Positions 12,298-23,736 of a DNA stretch of 64,000 nt are shown one piece after another (the first letter of the stretch is position 1; the number at the start of each line of letters is the position of its first letter). This stretch comes from Asterochloris sp. CNOR1. Lineage: Eukaryota > Chlorophyta > Trebouxiophyceae > Trebouxiales > Trebouxiaceae. The stretch is taken from contig OZ017756.1 in assembly GCA_963969365.1 (NCBI GenBank), forward strand, positions 434,001 to 498,000, in the 5' to 3' direction. The notes beneath the pieces were generated by a model. It saw only the letters and a list, made by a program, of their open reading frames with translations. It did no database searches and was not told the DNA's origin. Both the position numbers and the translations under genes were made by a program.

Positions 12298-14420
12298 TCA
12301 GCCACTCCGTGCCAGCTTGAGCGTGTAATCATACAAGCCGACTGCCTTGGCACCAGCATCAAAGAAAAGGGGGTCCTGAGGGGTCAGGAACGCTGCAGTC
12401 CGCTGCCTGCAGTTGAATGGTGCAGTGAGCAGAGCAGGGCCAAGGGCTCACAGAGTGGCAGCCAGCTCAGCAACTCACCGGACTGCAATGTGGTCGGGGG
12501 CATCGGGCTGCTGTCTGAACTGTGAGATGACTGCATAGTCAAAAACTGCTCCCTGCTGCTTTGCCTGGTTCACCTGCAGAGATCGGGCTTGACTGCCAGA
12601 CAAGGAGCCATATGAGCCAGCCACTTCTCGCTCCAGCGTGTGCAGACATGGCGACAGGACCGCCACTGCAGCTGCAGACAGGTCCGCACACCTGCCTGAA
12701 GGTTTCTAAGGCTGTGAATGTGCCTCTATCAAGCTCCGAGGTCCTGTTGTTGACAAAAATCTCAGCCTTGCGTATGTCATTACTCTGCGCCGCTGTGTCC
12801 TTCCTGGGAGTCGTGTAAGTGATGGACAACCTCGTAGGATTCTCAAGGGGATTGTACATCTGCACACCAGGAGAAATGCAGATTGTAGCAGATGTAGTCC
12901 CTGATCTGATGACAGCTCTGTGCAGACCTGAGTCACAATTCAAAGCAGGTACTGAGCAACCATTGCCAAGCAGGCCTCTGCATGCAGTGGCTTGCCGGCA
13001 ACGCAATGCAGATTACTGAACAGCTTCTGTGGCAGTGGGGCATTGCGCAGCGAGCAGCAGCATCTGCATGCTGGTTTGGAGAGATGTACGGTGCCACTGT
13101 TGTGCGGTGCCCCTTCTGTTCACTTCGAGCAGCCCACTAGTGCTGGCAGGGGCCTTGTGGTGCCAGCAGCAGCATGACGTGCATGTTGGCTGATACAGGT
13201 GTGCCAGGGAGGATGTCAGGCACTCTGTGCAGCCAGCTGCTGAACAGCTGGTTGCGCCAGTCACGGGACTCTCCAGCAGACACGTACCACGCTTGTGACG
13301 GCCTCATAGCCGAGGAAGGCATTGTCCAGCTGGGCGAGGTTGAACGGCCTGCAGAGCATTGTGATGAGTGATGTCAGGGCAAGAGCTGCTGGGCGGAGGT
13401 CTGCCCAATGGCTACTGATGGCTCGGCTGTCACGCTGAGCTGCTTATGAAAGTTGAGCTTCACGTCAGCCCGCCTCTTCGTACTGCCAGACTGGCTGCTT
13501 CCTGGCCTCACAATGGGCAGCAGACAGCTGCTGCGATCCCTGCAGCAGGGCATGAGACTGGCCAGCCTCCACATCCTAGACCCTCAAAGGCTGGCCAGCC
13601 CGTGCCTCACAAGCGCAGCCAATGGAGAGGTGGTCGCCTGCCAAAGAGGGCCGCTCTGTGCTGGCCTGCTGAATGCAGAACTTGGGATCTGCGCCAACCC
13701 AAGACTCATCAGGAACAGGCAAGGGAAACTCAGGGAAACCGATGCTGCACCCAGGCCGTCCCAGCCTTGGCGTGATGTGTGCACCTGCATGACTCTGTGG
13801 CTGGAATGGTCCCACCTGTCTGCCACAACACCTCCCTCCTCTACGCGCCGCACAAAGCGCATCTGGAAGCGTACAGTGCGGCCGTCCATGCCAGCCCCAA
13901 CATCGGGCAGCGCCGCCAGCATGCTGGCTTTGGTCACCCCAGGGGTGCTGCGCGTCACGAATCGTCGACCCAGGGGGTTGGCCACCTACACTTGGCAGCA
14001 GACATTGATGGGCAGCGCTGAGCAGCTGCTGTGTACAGGACAGGCACACAGCAGGCACCATTTGTTAGCAGACAGCTGCACCAGGTCCTTTGGAACTGGC
14101 GCCCCATGTCAGTGTAGCTGCACATGCACCCGCCTCACAGGCTGTGCCAGCGTCTGGCACCAGCTGCGGCCCAGAAGCCCACAAGCCTGCAAACTTTGAC
14201 GAGGCCTGCCCAGCATCTGGCAGCAGCTGCGGCTGAGAACCTCACAGGCCTCAGCACTGCTGGTGAGACTCTCCCGGCTGACAGGCGGCACCGTCACCGG
14301 TACTCACCTTGTCAAGCGACGCTTCAGCCTGCCAGGTGCCCTCCAACCAATCAGGGTAGTAGAGCTGCTTGGACCGCTTGCCGATGGACCAGGCCACCCC
14401 CGGGTGCCTGACTTGTGCAC
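12298..14420 (-). CDS. DUF6816-type protein, probably chloroplast/thylakoid
   Basis: Minus-strand gene whose exons phase well: about 14420-14308, 13985-13816, 13348-13288, 12859-12692, 12573-12479, 12406-12298. The joined protein reads YYPDWLEGTWQAEASLDK, NPLGRRFVTRSTPG, FQMRFVRRVEEGGVVADRPF, FNLAQLDNAFLGYEAVTSV, LSITYTTPRKD, FVNNRTSELDRGTFTALETF, then FLTPQDPLFFDAGAKAVGLY. This matches the pattern I recall for the cyanobacterial/plastid DUF6816 family (YPDWF-G-W, VVADR-FN near a conserved LG, and a final LTPQDP-F block). Function is unknown; cyanobacterial descent makes a plastid location likely. The N-terminal exon with the transit peptide was not fixed. An open stretch at 14873-14640 (DYPSSAMVFSETQNLP) could be part of it or a separate exon. 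Confidence 0.7.
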
Positions 14421-14871
14421 CTGGCTCCAGCAGTGCTGCCAGGCCCGATGCAGATTCGCTGCTGGCGGCCGGGCTGGGCGCTGCACGGGGGTTGATGGTT
14501 TGGTTGGAAGCTGTAAAATGCCGTCAGGCAAGGTTGGGCAGCTTCTGATGCAGTCCTTGCCAGGGACACCTGTGCATGTAGTGGGCGTGTAACTCATCTG
14601 CTGTGGGCAGCTTGAGCATTCAGTACAAAGCTGTCACACACACCTGCCCATTGCACTGCTGGCACACAGAGCAACCCCTGCAGCATCTGGCGCCTCTTTA
14701 AACTCCAGGCCAGGTGGCAGTCTGCCCTCTCTGGAGGCTGCTGGCAGGTTTTGAGTTTCTGAGAACACCATGGCACTACTTGGGTAATCAACAACATGCT
14801 GCCAAGCCCTAAAGGGGTCAGAATCATCGGAGGCTTGACCTACCATCTGGAGTATTCTTGTCGCTGCAGGC
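14421..14871. other. Divergent spacer, possible 5' exon of the DUF6816 gene
   Basis: This gap lies between the first assigned DUF6816 exon (minus) and the ATG of the Crinkler/RHS-like gene (plus). On the minus strand 14873-14640 is open and contains FSETQNLPAASREGRLPPG and LEFKEAPDAAGVA, which read like real protein but match nothing I know. It would overlap the start of the plus gene by one or two bases. Confidence 0.3.
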
Positions 14872-17800
14872 ATGGACGCTCAGCGCTTGGAAAACAAGCT
14901 GACAAGAGATGCGGCGCAGGCCAAGAAAGCATGGCTGGCTGAGGAGGATCCTGCCAAATCATCAAAGCTCCAAACCATATGGAAGGAGGCAGAGGATCGG
15001 CTGGACAGATGCAGTGGGTGGCTGGAGGTGAGGATCCCAACCAGGGCTGCAAGCTTTGACCTGCATGGAATGCGGCAGCAAGTAGTGCCCTGGCGGGAGG
15101 CGCTATTCAGGGTCCTGCCATCAGGGCTGGCGGAGGTGCTGAGGCCTGGGCATGCAGGGGACATCTGTACTGGGGAACTCTGCACTTTGCTCTGTCCACC
15201 CCACATGGTAAGCAGTGCAAAAGCAACTGTTTCCAGTCACCTCACGGCGCGATTGTGGGTGCCTTGGAGTTAAGTGTGGATGCCTTGGAGCCTGAGCACC
15301 CAGGATGTATAGCACCTCTGCCATAGGCTGGCAGCAGAATGGCTCGGCAAAGGCGCTGAATGCAATGAACATCGGGCGGCGCTCTTGCAGAAACAGGCGG
15401 AGATTCTGGTTGCACAGATCAAGCAGGCATCAGGTGAGGCTCAGGTTGCATGCTGATGGCAGCGGGCAGCAGGGCAACACCTGGATGATGCTTCTGGCAC
15501 GGGCACAATCATGCTGCCCCCTGGTGTGCTGCTGGACAAGGCATGGGGCAGCATCCCCCAGCAGGCAGATGTGAGCTCAGCGCATAACCTGCTACCTGAC
15601 AAGCCCTTCCTGCTCTTGCAGCACTCCAGAGGCCTGCTCAACCCTCCTTGGCCACCCGGCAGCCCAAGCGAGGCATCTTGAGGTCTGCAGCTGCCATCAA
15701 GGACGCTACACAGCAGGTCGGCTTCCTGGTCGTATCTACACCTCTTCGTGGCTCTCCATTGCTGGGGAACCGGATTCTGATCCGCGAGTCCTACCTTATG
15801 CTCTGGGACAGGCTGCAGCAGCTGAATGCTGAGAAGGCCTACACGAGCTTCGTCATCACCGGCCAGCCAGGCGTTGGCAAGACCTTTTGGCTGATCTGGC
15901 TGCTGATGAGGTGGGGAATCTGTGTGCGTTGCAGGCTGCCTGCGAGTCTCATTGCTGCGCTCGGATGCAATATGCCTTCGCATGTTCAAAGCTGAAGGCG
16001 CTGCTTGTCTGGAAGCAGGCCTCGCCAAGCACAGGCTGTGCGATTTGTCCTCAGCTCCGGCGCTGCAGCACACAGGGGGTCATGCTTTGCTGGTGGTAGC
16101 CTGCAGCCGCCCTGGGTAGGTCCAAGCCTTGGCCATGCACCCTGGAGCAGCCGCAAGCAGCACTGATGCTGATGCAAGCTCTGCAAGCTGGTGCCCCTGT
16201 CAGTGCTTTTGAATGACTTGTGCCTTGCTGGCAGGCTGGTGAAGGAGGGCAGGCCTGTGCTGTGGCATGACAGAAATGGGTACCACCTCTGTCTGGAGGA
16301 CACAGTGTTTAAGATTGAGCCTGACGACGTCTGTCTGGTGGGTCCAGGTCATACAAAGCTTTTGGGGTGCACAGCAGCGCAAGCTGTGCATTGATGTCAA
16401 CCAGGTGGTGCCTGGCAGGCCGCATGCATGCGATGAGAGTAAACATGCGGTATACATGCTGGGCAGCTCTGCTTCAAGCTCCGCCCATCTGTTTGCCAAC
16501 AAAATATATCTGGACAGGGGTGCCTTAGGCTGTGCTTGGCAGCATAGCTGCTTGCTGGAGATCAGTAGCTGGGTCAACTGCCAGCGGCTTGGGGCTGCGC
16601 CTGTAGAAACACATCTGCCTTACCAGCACTGCTGCCCACATGCCTGTGCGCCTGCAGGTGTTGGGAGAACTGCCAGCGGTCGAGGGTGGTGTGCTGACCC
16701 AAGCCCAGGCTGACTCACCGGTGGGGTGTCTGAGCTTGTGGGGGCGCCCATGCACGCTTCAAGACGTGCATGATGTCCTCATTGAGCCTTCCAAGCGGCT
16801 CACTGCCCCCAACATGGCTGCAAAGCAATTGCTCAACAGGTCTGCTGAGACCTCTGAGTTGCTGCAGAGTGTGCTACCGATATACCTCGTTGATGGTCAA
16901 CAGCCTGTGCTGTGTGCCGACACTTGGGCAATTTTGGCACACTCACCCAGCATGTCCAGATACAAGGAGTTCCGCAAGGGCACTGCTGTTGCTCCCCTCC
17001 AGTTCATGCCACCGTTTGAGCTTGAGGAGTTGAGGCATCTGCGGCCCTGGGTGTTGCCGGGCCAGGAGGCGCTCACGCAGGACATGGTGAGGGATTGCAC
17101 TCGCATCAGGACAAAGTCAGGGCTGCACGAATGCCTGCAGCATTGTCACTCAGGCTTCAACATGTGTCCAAGCTGAAGCAGAGTAGGAAGCTTGCTGGCA
17201 GGCACCACATCTCTCGCTCTGTCATACAACTTTCGACAGCCTGCTGCAGGTGCTCCAACGTCTTCAGAAGATAGGTGGCGTGCCTCGGGACATCTTCAAG
17301 GACTACACCATTGTGGAGCGGGACCTTGGCAATGCTTTGGCTAACATGAATGCGTTGCAAGTCACCAAGGCCACCTACGCTGCTGACACCTTCTCAGCTG
17401 CCAGCCATCAGCTCATAATCATCAATGTGCCAGAGTGGCACACAGGTCAGCGCCCCACATGTCTGCAGCGGGCCACTGGTACCTATCATGTGTGCGCGCC
17501 CTGGCAGCCAGCACCTCTGCCCCATGCAGGTGACTTTGTGACCATTAAGGTGCAGCCCAGGACCTTGTATGTGGCAACAAAGATCTGGGACGGAGCCAAA
17601 GACGATGTCAGGCAGGAATTGTACATGAAGCTCATTGCAGGCCTGGTGAGTCAGTGGTCTGCAACGCCTGCGGCCGCTGAAAGGAAATCCATGCGCTTCA
17701 CTGCCTGATGCTGGTGCAGGCTGGACCTGAAGGCGATATGGACATGCATGAAGCCTTCATACATGTGAAGCTGCCTCGAGGTGGAGATTTTCAGATCAGG

Positions 17801-18612
17801 TAATGACCCTGCACTTCAAGTGCAAGCATCGCATGGGCTCGCTGTACAGGTTCATATTCTCTTACAGGCTTCTAGACTTCGACTACGACAAGCAGCAGCC
17901 CAAGAGAGGACGGCCGGCTGGCACCAAGGCTGCAAAGGCAGGCGCTGGGGAGCAAATAACGCTGCCATGCTATGGGGTGGTGGAGTTTGACTATGTGAGC
18001 GAGCTGCAGTTGGACCCTGAGGTGCCACAGTATTTCAAGCCTTACAGCTCTTTCTACCCCGCCGTGGACAGTTTCACATCGGATGGAAAGCTATTCAATG
18101 CCACGCGTGCAGACAAGCACCCCATTGTCCCCTCAATAGTGAGGACCCTGCAGGTCATGCCAGAGCGGCTCACCCCAAAGCTGTACTCAGTTGTGGACAC
18201 CCAGAAAGCCCTGTCAGGCTTTCCTGCAGCCGCCAAGCCCTTTGCAGACAAGCTCACTGCCTTGGATGACAACTGCCCCCCAGATGAGCCCAGTGCAGAG
18301 TTTTGGACCATCAAGGCGCTCGAGTGGGAGCAGGTGCCCAGGAAGGCGCGGCACCTGCTTGCAAAGCTTCAGCAGTTTGTCATGTTGCTGGATTATGAAG
18401 AGTATGCTTATGCAAAGCCTGTTGCAGCTGAACCCCCAAAGCTGGATCCCCCATCTTCCGAGGTGCAGCGTTCTGGGGCTCTGCCCCCTTCCCGGGGCTT
18501 AGCTTGGGGTCGCTCCAGGCAGCTTCCTTTTCCTTATTCACCAGTTCACTTCAAGGCCAAAGTCCTGGTGCCGTTCAGCGCGCAAGCCTGTGATGAGGTC
18601 CACACCGCATAG
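14872..18612 (+). CDS. Crinkler/RHS-type P-loop ATPase with nuclease-like C-terminus
   Basis: Multi-exon plus-strand gene. The N-terminal exon (14872-15027) is a charged helix starting MDAQRLENKL, and another helical exon lies near 15325-15432. The exon at about 15621-15907 carries the Walker A motif FVITGQPGVGKTFWLIWLL. Then come RLVKEGRPVLWHDRNGYHLC (16235-16340), the VNQVVPGRPHACDE / YMLGSSAS block (16395-16520), HSPSMSRYKEFRKGT with MPPFELEELRHL (16940-17045), and LQRLQKIGGVPRDIFKD (17250-17300). This order matches the ATPase of Crinkler (CRN) and trypanosome RHS proteins. The C-terminal exon (about 17868-18612) has a basic RGRPAG patch and YFKPYSSFYPAVDSF...LFNATRADKHPI, the segment that in CRN/RHS proteins belongs to a restriction-nuclease-like domain. 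Such proteins are proposed as effectors or conflict-system proteins; the role here is unknown. It looks largely whole, but several joins were not fixed. Confidence 0.7.
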
Positions 18613-19480
18613 CTCCACGTCTATCATGAATACAAACACGCTGCTGCCCAAGACAACACTGTGAGGTGATGTTTCAGCTGTTGTTCAGCAATGTAACGCC
18701 ATGGCTTGCCTGTCATTGCCGGCTTCATCAAATTGCTGATAGACTGTCCCTGTGGGTGGAGTATGGGCGGGTAGTTTCAGCCAGAGGCTCCTCTGTGGTT
18801 GACTGCTTCTGCTGGGGAATTATCGCTGGTAGGAGTGGGTGTCACAAAACATGTCATGCAGCAGCTGCTCTTGCGAGCTCCCAGCACAGCATGACAAAAC
18901 TTGCTTTGTCAGCCATCGGTAACCAGGATGCAAGATGCTGTGTTGGGACCAGGATGCAAGATGCTGTGTTGGGACCAGGATGCAAGATGCTGTGTCCTGT
19001 GCTGATGTGCACCTTCTAAGAGATGAAGAGCTGCTGAGTCTGAGATGCTGGGTGTTGTTCCGCTGCCCCAGCGACTTGACTTTGAGGATGCCAAAGACAG
19101 TGACCTGTACTGGCCGGACATCATGCACAACTCCGGAAAGGTGTCTCAAGGCTTCATTGATGGCCACTCTGAGGGAACTGGGAGCAGCTGGCATATCAAT
19201 TCTGCGTTATGGTGCCCAGTCAGCTCCAAGCAGATGACATGCAGCATCAGCCGCAAGCATAGCACTGCCCTAGAGCCTGCTGTGCCATGTCTGTCTACAA
19301 CAGAACATGTTGGCAGCAATTGCACTTCATGCTGCTGCCTTTAAAAGTCTTCTCTTCACCTGTAGTTCATGCTCAGAACACACAGACAGAGGATCCTGAG
19401 CACAGGACAGTGGAATTCATGTGCGGTGGAGAGTGGATGATCTCGCATGGAGGTGCCAGAAATGGCGCCGGGTGACAAGG
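18613..19480. other. Degenerate repeat-bearing stretch after the CRN/RHS-like gene
   Basis: An open frame at 19045-19260 (VPLPQRLDFEDAKDSDLYWP) has no known match. Part of this DNA (about 19085-19175) resembles 23385-23475 inside the Crypton-like gene. On the minus strand both give a peptide like RHLSGVV-D--PV-V, so this is probably a decayed copy of the transposon end rather than a host gene. Confidence 0.4.
18922..18995 (+). repeat. 26-bp minisatellite, 2.8 copies
   Basis: Unit ACCAGGATGCAAGATGCTGT plus GTTGGG, at 18922-18947, 18948-18973 and a partial third unit 18974-18995. The copies are identical, so the expansion is recent. Confidence 0.95.
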
Positions 19481-19491
19481 TCCAGTGCAGG

Positions 19492-19901
19492 TGGCAACAG
19501 CAGCTATCAAGGCAGGGACCCCAGAGTCACATTGCAAGACGTATGAGGAATTCCAGCGTCTGATGGAAGTTGCCGCAGGGAGTGTGGGTTGCACAACGAG
19601 TGCCTTGCCGAGGGTGTTGGCTAAGAGCTCTTTTGGCACTGTGCCCAGGCGTAAGGAAGGCAACCTGATTCGCAACCTTGCCTATGAACAGGAGGAGTTC
19701 AAGGCCGTCCCAAAGGAGCAGCAGACTGACCAGCAGAGGCGCTCCATGAAGTACCTGCAACGGCCCGACCGAAGCCTGCGAGAGGAGCTGGTGGTTGCTC
19801 ATGAGTTTTTGGAGGCGCACCCTCCTGACTTTTGTCGATTCAGGATCCTTGAGCCTGTCAGGACGTTACAATCTGGACGTGCCTTCCTATTGCCAAGCTG
19901 A
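19492..19901 (+). CDS. Unrecognised ORF, possibly terminal exon of an accessory gene
   Basis: Continuous open frame with protein-like composition: alternating charged helices (YEEFQRLMEVAAGS, NLIRNLAYEQEEFKAVPKEQ, RRSMKYLQRPDRSLREELVV). I recognise no domain. It sits between the CRN/RHS-like gene and the 3' end of the opposing Crypton-like gene. A TGTAA, the usual green-algal poly(A) signal, occurs near 20138, about 240 bp after the stop. It could be the last exon of the upstream gene, a second accessory gene, or part of a transposon; the ATG is not settled. Confidence 0.4.
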
Positions 19902-20365
19902 AGCATCACTATGAGGAGGCATTCATCAATCTGTTCGAGGGCTACCCACCTCCTGGATGGACGGCTGCTCGTGCGCCAGCAAGGGCATGTGTCAGCTACA
20001 AGCTGGCCCAGCTGTCATTGCCGATGTGATGAAGGCGAGATGATGCATGCGTGTTTACAGGATCATGAAATTGTTTGAATCCCCGTGCCACAGCACAGGT
20101 GTGGCAAGCGCATCCACGTACCCACACTGTATGACTTTGTAACAGATGCATAGATTGCGCGAGTGCAACCCTTTTCTTGGTCTACAGTCTGTCAGGGGGC
20201 GAGCCTTAAAGGCTTGCCCCCCTGCATGAGATGTGATTCTGTGAAGTGAAATCTCACTTTCTGAGTAAAATGTTACACCACTCAGTAAAACATGACTTTC
20301 AGCAGAAAATGTGCAGGTAATTGGCGGTAGGAAATATCAATTTAGATCAGCAATTAAAGGCATGC
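19902..20365. other. Convergent 3' spacer
   Basis: AT-richer than its surroundings and without a protein-like frame. It probably contains the 3' UTRs of the plus ORF ending at 19901 and of the Crypton-like gene ending at 20366. A possible element end lies somewhere here, but no clear terminal repeat is visible, as expected for Cryptons, which lack terminal inverted repeats. Confidence 0.4.
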
Positions 20366-23300
20366 TCAGCCGCTCTGCCTACGCTTGCCAAGCAGCTTGA
20401 AATCACTGCTGTACTTGCTGCATAGCTGCTGCAACGAGCTGACTGTGCTGGTGGCGGGAATGCGCTCACGTTCCATTTCTAAAGCCCCGACAACAGCTGC
20501 CATGGTGCTTCCCAGGGCATCCATGCGGTTCTTGACCTCAGCAGCAAGGCCATTCTTGAATCTTGAGAAGGCCATGCTGCTGGCCCTTGCTTCCTTCTTG
20601 CTGCCATGCCATCTGCGGAGGTCTGAAGGCACCGCTGAGATCTTGGAGTACGCCTCAAATGCTTCTGGGACTGTCTGGAACTCTGAGAGCTTCCACACCT
20701 GCAGTTCACAAGGCGGAATGGTCGGACCAGTACACAGGCGCTCAAGCTGAAAGGCAATTGACTGCATACCTGTTTCTCGACCAAAAAGGAGTCCCTCTCA
20801 TCTGGGGCGCCCAGTGCACTGAGGGACTGAGGCGGCAGAGTAACGCCATAGCTGGCCTGTGAAGCCAGAGGCACCCACGGCATGGGTTTGGCAGATACTG
20901 GAGGCTGAACACCGGAAAGCGGCACCTGGGGCAGCATTACCACAGGGGCCAAAGGCATAGGCGTGGCCTCCGTTCCACTCAGCGTCTTGGAGAAAGCCTG
21001 CCCCTGGCAAGGGAAAGGTTCAGAGCATGGTTGATCTTGACACCTCAAGGCCACAACATTCACCATTAGTTTGGTGAAAAACTCATTTTTGTCCTTGAAA
21101 ATCCTTTCAGCGGCAATCTGTTTGTCTCATGTCTCTTGCCGCAGCTGCTTGCCTACAGCGCTCTGCAGAAGGCGACTGGCTGCTGGCGGGATGGTGCGGA
21201 GCCACTGGTCCCCATATGACTGAATTCTCAAGCTGGTGTTCTGCACAAACACCTGCCGCAGGTGGTCGATGGCGTGTAAGGGCGCCAGCAGAGGATGTGC
21301 AGGGTGGCATCGCATGCCAGCTTGGCGCAGGAGCACTGTCAAGCCTGGGATGATGCGATCCAGCACATCCTCCTCAGCCTGCAGAACACAATCAGATCCC
21401 CCCCTCCCCCCATTTGGTGATTTGCGTGAGAAGCACTGGCACCGCAGTGACCTTACCTTGAAATCAGCCTGACCCAAACGATGATTCTCCTTCCAGTCCC
21501 GTCCCCAGCCTGCCAGCCTGTGGGCTGTGTCCAGGTCAAAGATGCAATACAGGTCTGTACAGACACATGTGGTGTCAGACTCATGACTGCAAGGCACAAC
21601 ACTGGTCAGCTGGGGATAATGTTGTTCAGAGTGCACAGCATGGCCTGAGTTGCCTACCTCGCCGCCATCTTGATCTCCGCTTTGTTGATACCCACGCTCT
21701 TCGCCGCCTCCACACCATGCTTCTTGAATGTGTTGCTGACTTCCCCCTTCGTTGAGTACCCATCAAGCCTGCCACAGGGCACGCCTGCAATGTAACAAGT
21801 CACAGATGTCACCCATAGCTGTGCCCAAAGCTGTAGCATTAACGCAATGGCTCACCAGCAAGTTCAAAAGCCTGCCGAAGGTGAACGTTGAGGGTCTCCC
21901 CGCTCATGGGCTGATTCCCCTGCATGCTAGGGGCTGCAACAATGTAGTTGGTCAGATCCTCAAGTTTGATGCCCCTGTGGAAGGTAGCGACAGCCAGGTC
22001 GGCAAGCGCTGCCTGAGGACAGATGCGATGGTCTCGGTACCTGTGGCAGAGGAGGCATGATAACTTAGAACACACTGCAGCACACTGCCCAACTGCGTCT
22101 GACAGCATGAATGCGCATACCTGACCACACCAGGAATAGCCACCTGCCCGGGCTTCACAGTCTTCCCCTGCATGCTACCACAGAGGATTGCCACAGAGGG
22201 CACTGGCCCTACACCATCCTGCGCCCTCAGTGCCAGGCAGCTCCAGGGAAGCTTGCGCAGGTCATCAGAGCGGCCCAGTATGGCTGGCATGAACGTCATT
22301 GCCATCCTCAGCAGATAGGCCCACTGCCACTGCTTCTGCTGGAAAGCTGCTTGCAGGGACTGGCGAAGCTGCCCTGCGCTCAGTGCAGCATGCACCTGCA
22401 CATTCAAACAGCAACTTGACGCATGAAAGTCACAAGTAGCGGCTGGACTTGTGCCAGCCGAGCTGATAACCTGTTTCAAGGCAGACAGAGAACCTGATGG
22501 AGAGAAGTGGATGAACAAAGCAGAGCTAGGAAGCATGTCAGTTGTCTGTTCAGCCAACCCTGAGAACACCCAGCGCTGAAAACTCTTGGCCGATGGCAGC
22601 TTGGAAGCCATGGTCAGGGCAAAGCCGCCAGCTTCGTTGATTAAGGCTGATGCCAGCCCACCACAGTCCACTGACATCGACCTCACAACAGGGAGACCCT
22701 CTGAGGTCCATGCACACCTGAGCTGCCACCTGCGCATTGAGGTTCTCAGCCTGCATCTCCTTGCCACGTGCACAGACCAAGTCCCTAACTGCGTGAATCT
22801 CCAGGGGTGCGGGTACATTTGAGGTGATGCGGCCCTGTGATTACTGCTCTCTGCGGACTTCCTTGAGGTGGCACAGATAATCACTGCACACACCAGGCCA
22901 GAGTTGGGGAGGGCAAGACTTGAGTGCAGCTCAGACACTACAGTGGAGTGGCCTCTCACCCCACACTGCTGAATGAGTATCGAGCACCATTCTGCTGCAC
23001 TGCCTCATCCACAAGCCATATCAAGAACTCAAGAGTTTTGGCCTGGGACATGAGGTCGCCATCAGGGGACGCCTCCTGCTCACAGTATCTCTGCAAGAAT
23101 GGGTCTGTGTGAGCGACATGGGGCCTTGTAAGCATCAAGGGCGCTGTGAAAAACGGGATTAAAGGCCATACAGTGTCTACCTTCCAGAGCTTGGCAGCGG
23201 ATATTTCAGCCTGGACTGTGTTCTGTGGCTTAGCCACACCATGACGTACATTGATGTGCTGGGTGCATCGAAGAACACGAGCTTCCTCCTCAGGAGTGTT

Positions 23301-23567
23301 AGGCATGGTTGCTGCCAAGCCAACTGCTGCGTCTGGGATTGGTGCTCCATTCTGCTGGCCCAAGGTCTCTAAACTGTGCACACCAAGGGCAGAGACTGGC
23401 ACTGGCTGGAGATCATCCACCACGCCTGACAGGTGTCTACACTTGATTAATGGCGGCTCTGAGTGAAGGGGGACTGTCTGGGGAGCAATTGCTATGCAGT
23501 TGTGCCATGTAGTCCCCAGCCAGCCCCAGGCTGATGGCATGGTTGATGTAGCTGCTGTACTGAGCAT
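20366..23567 (-). mobile_element. Crypton-like transposon: tyrosine recombinase with GCR1_C-like tail
   Basis: Multi-exon minus-strand gene starting about 23567. Core exons encode RMAMTFMPAILGRSDDLRKL (box I region with R and the 'GRSDDL' seen in Cryptons), SVAILCGSMQGKTVKPGQVA, YRDHRICPQAALADLAV, SGETLNVHLRQAFELAG, STKGEVSNTFKKHG, then after an intron ESDTTCVCTDLYCIFDLDTA with HRLAGWGRDW, and EEDVLDRIIPGLTVLLRQAG. That order matches the Crypton/Ndc10 (CBF3 subunit) recombinase fold, including the 'LAGF...IFPW' block after the probable catalytic Tyr. The last exon (20698-20366) carries VWKLSEFQTVPEAFEAYSK and LRRWHGSKKEARASSMAFSR, like the GCR1_C DNA-binding domain often found in Cryptons. 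The usual H-x-x-R box is not obvious (TKGEV at that place), so activity is doubtful. It has introns, so it may also be a domesticated gene. Confidence 0.65.
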
Positions 23568-23736
23568 GGCACTTGGTAGTGCTGCATGAAGATGGATCTG
23601 GGGAACTTTGGCGCGCTAGGGTTCCTGACCTATTATATAGGTCAAGCCGGCGTATGCACTTATTCTTCTTGTTGAAAAATGAAAATATTGCTGACGAGGA
23701 GCTGATAACTTGACTCCGTCCTCTGATCCTGCTGCA
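23568..23736. promoter_or_regulatory. Short divergent spacer between Crypton-like gene and coiled-coil gene
   Basis: Only about 170 bp, locally AT-rich (near 23625-23690), separate the start of the Crypton-like gene on the minus strand from the ATG at 23737 on the plus strand. A shared promoter is inferred from position. Confidence 0.3.
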
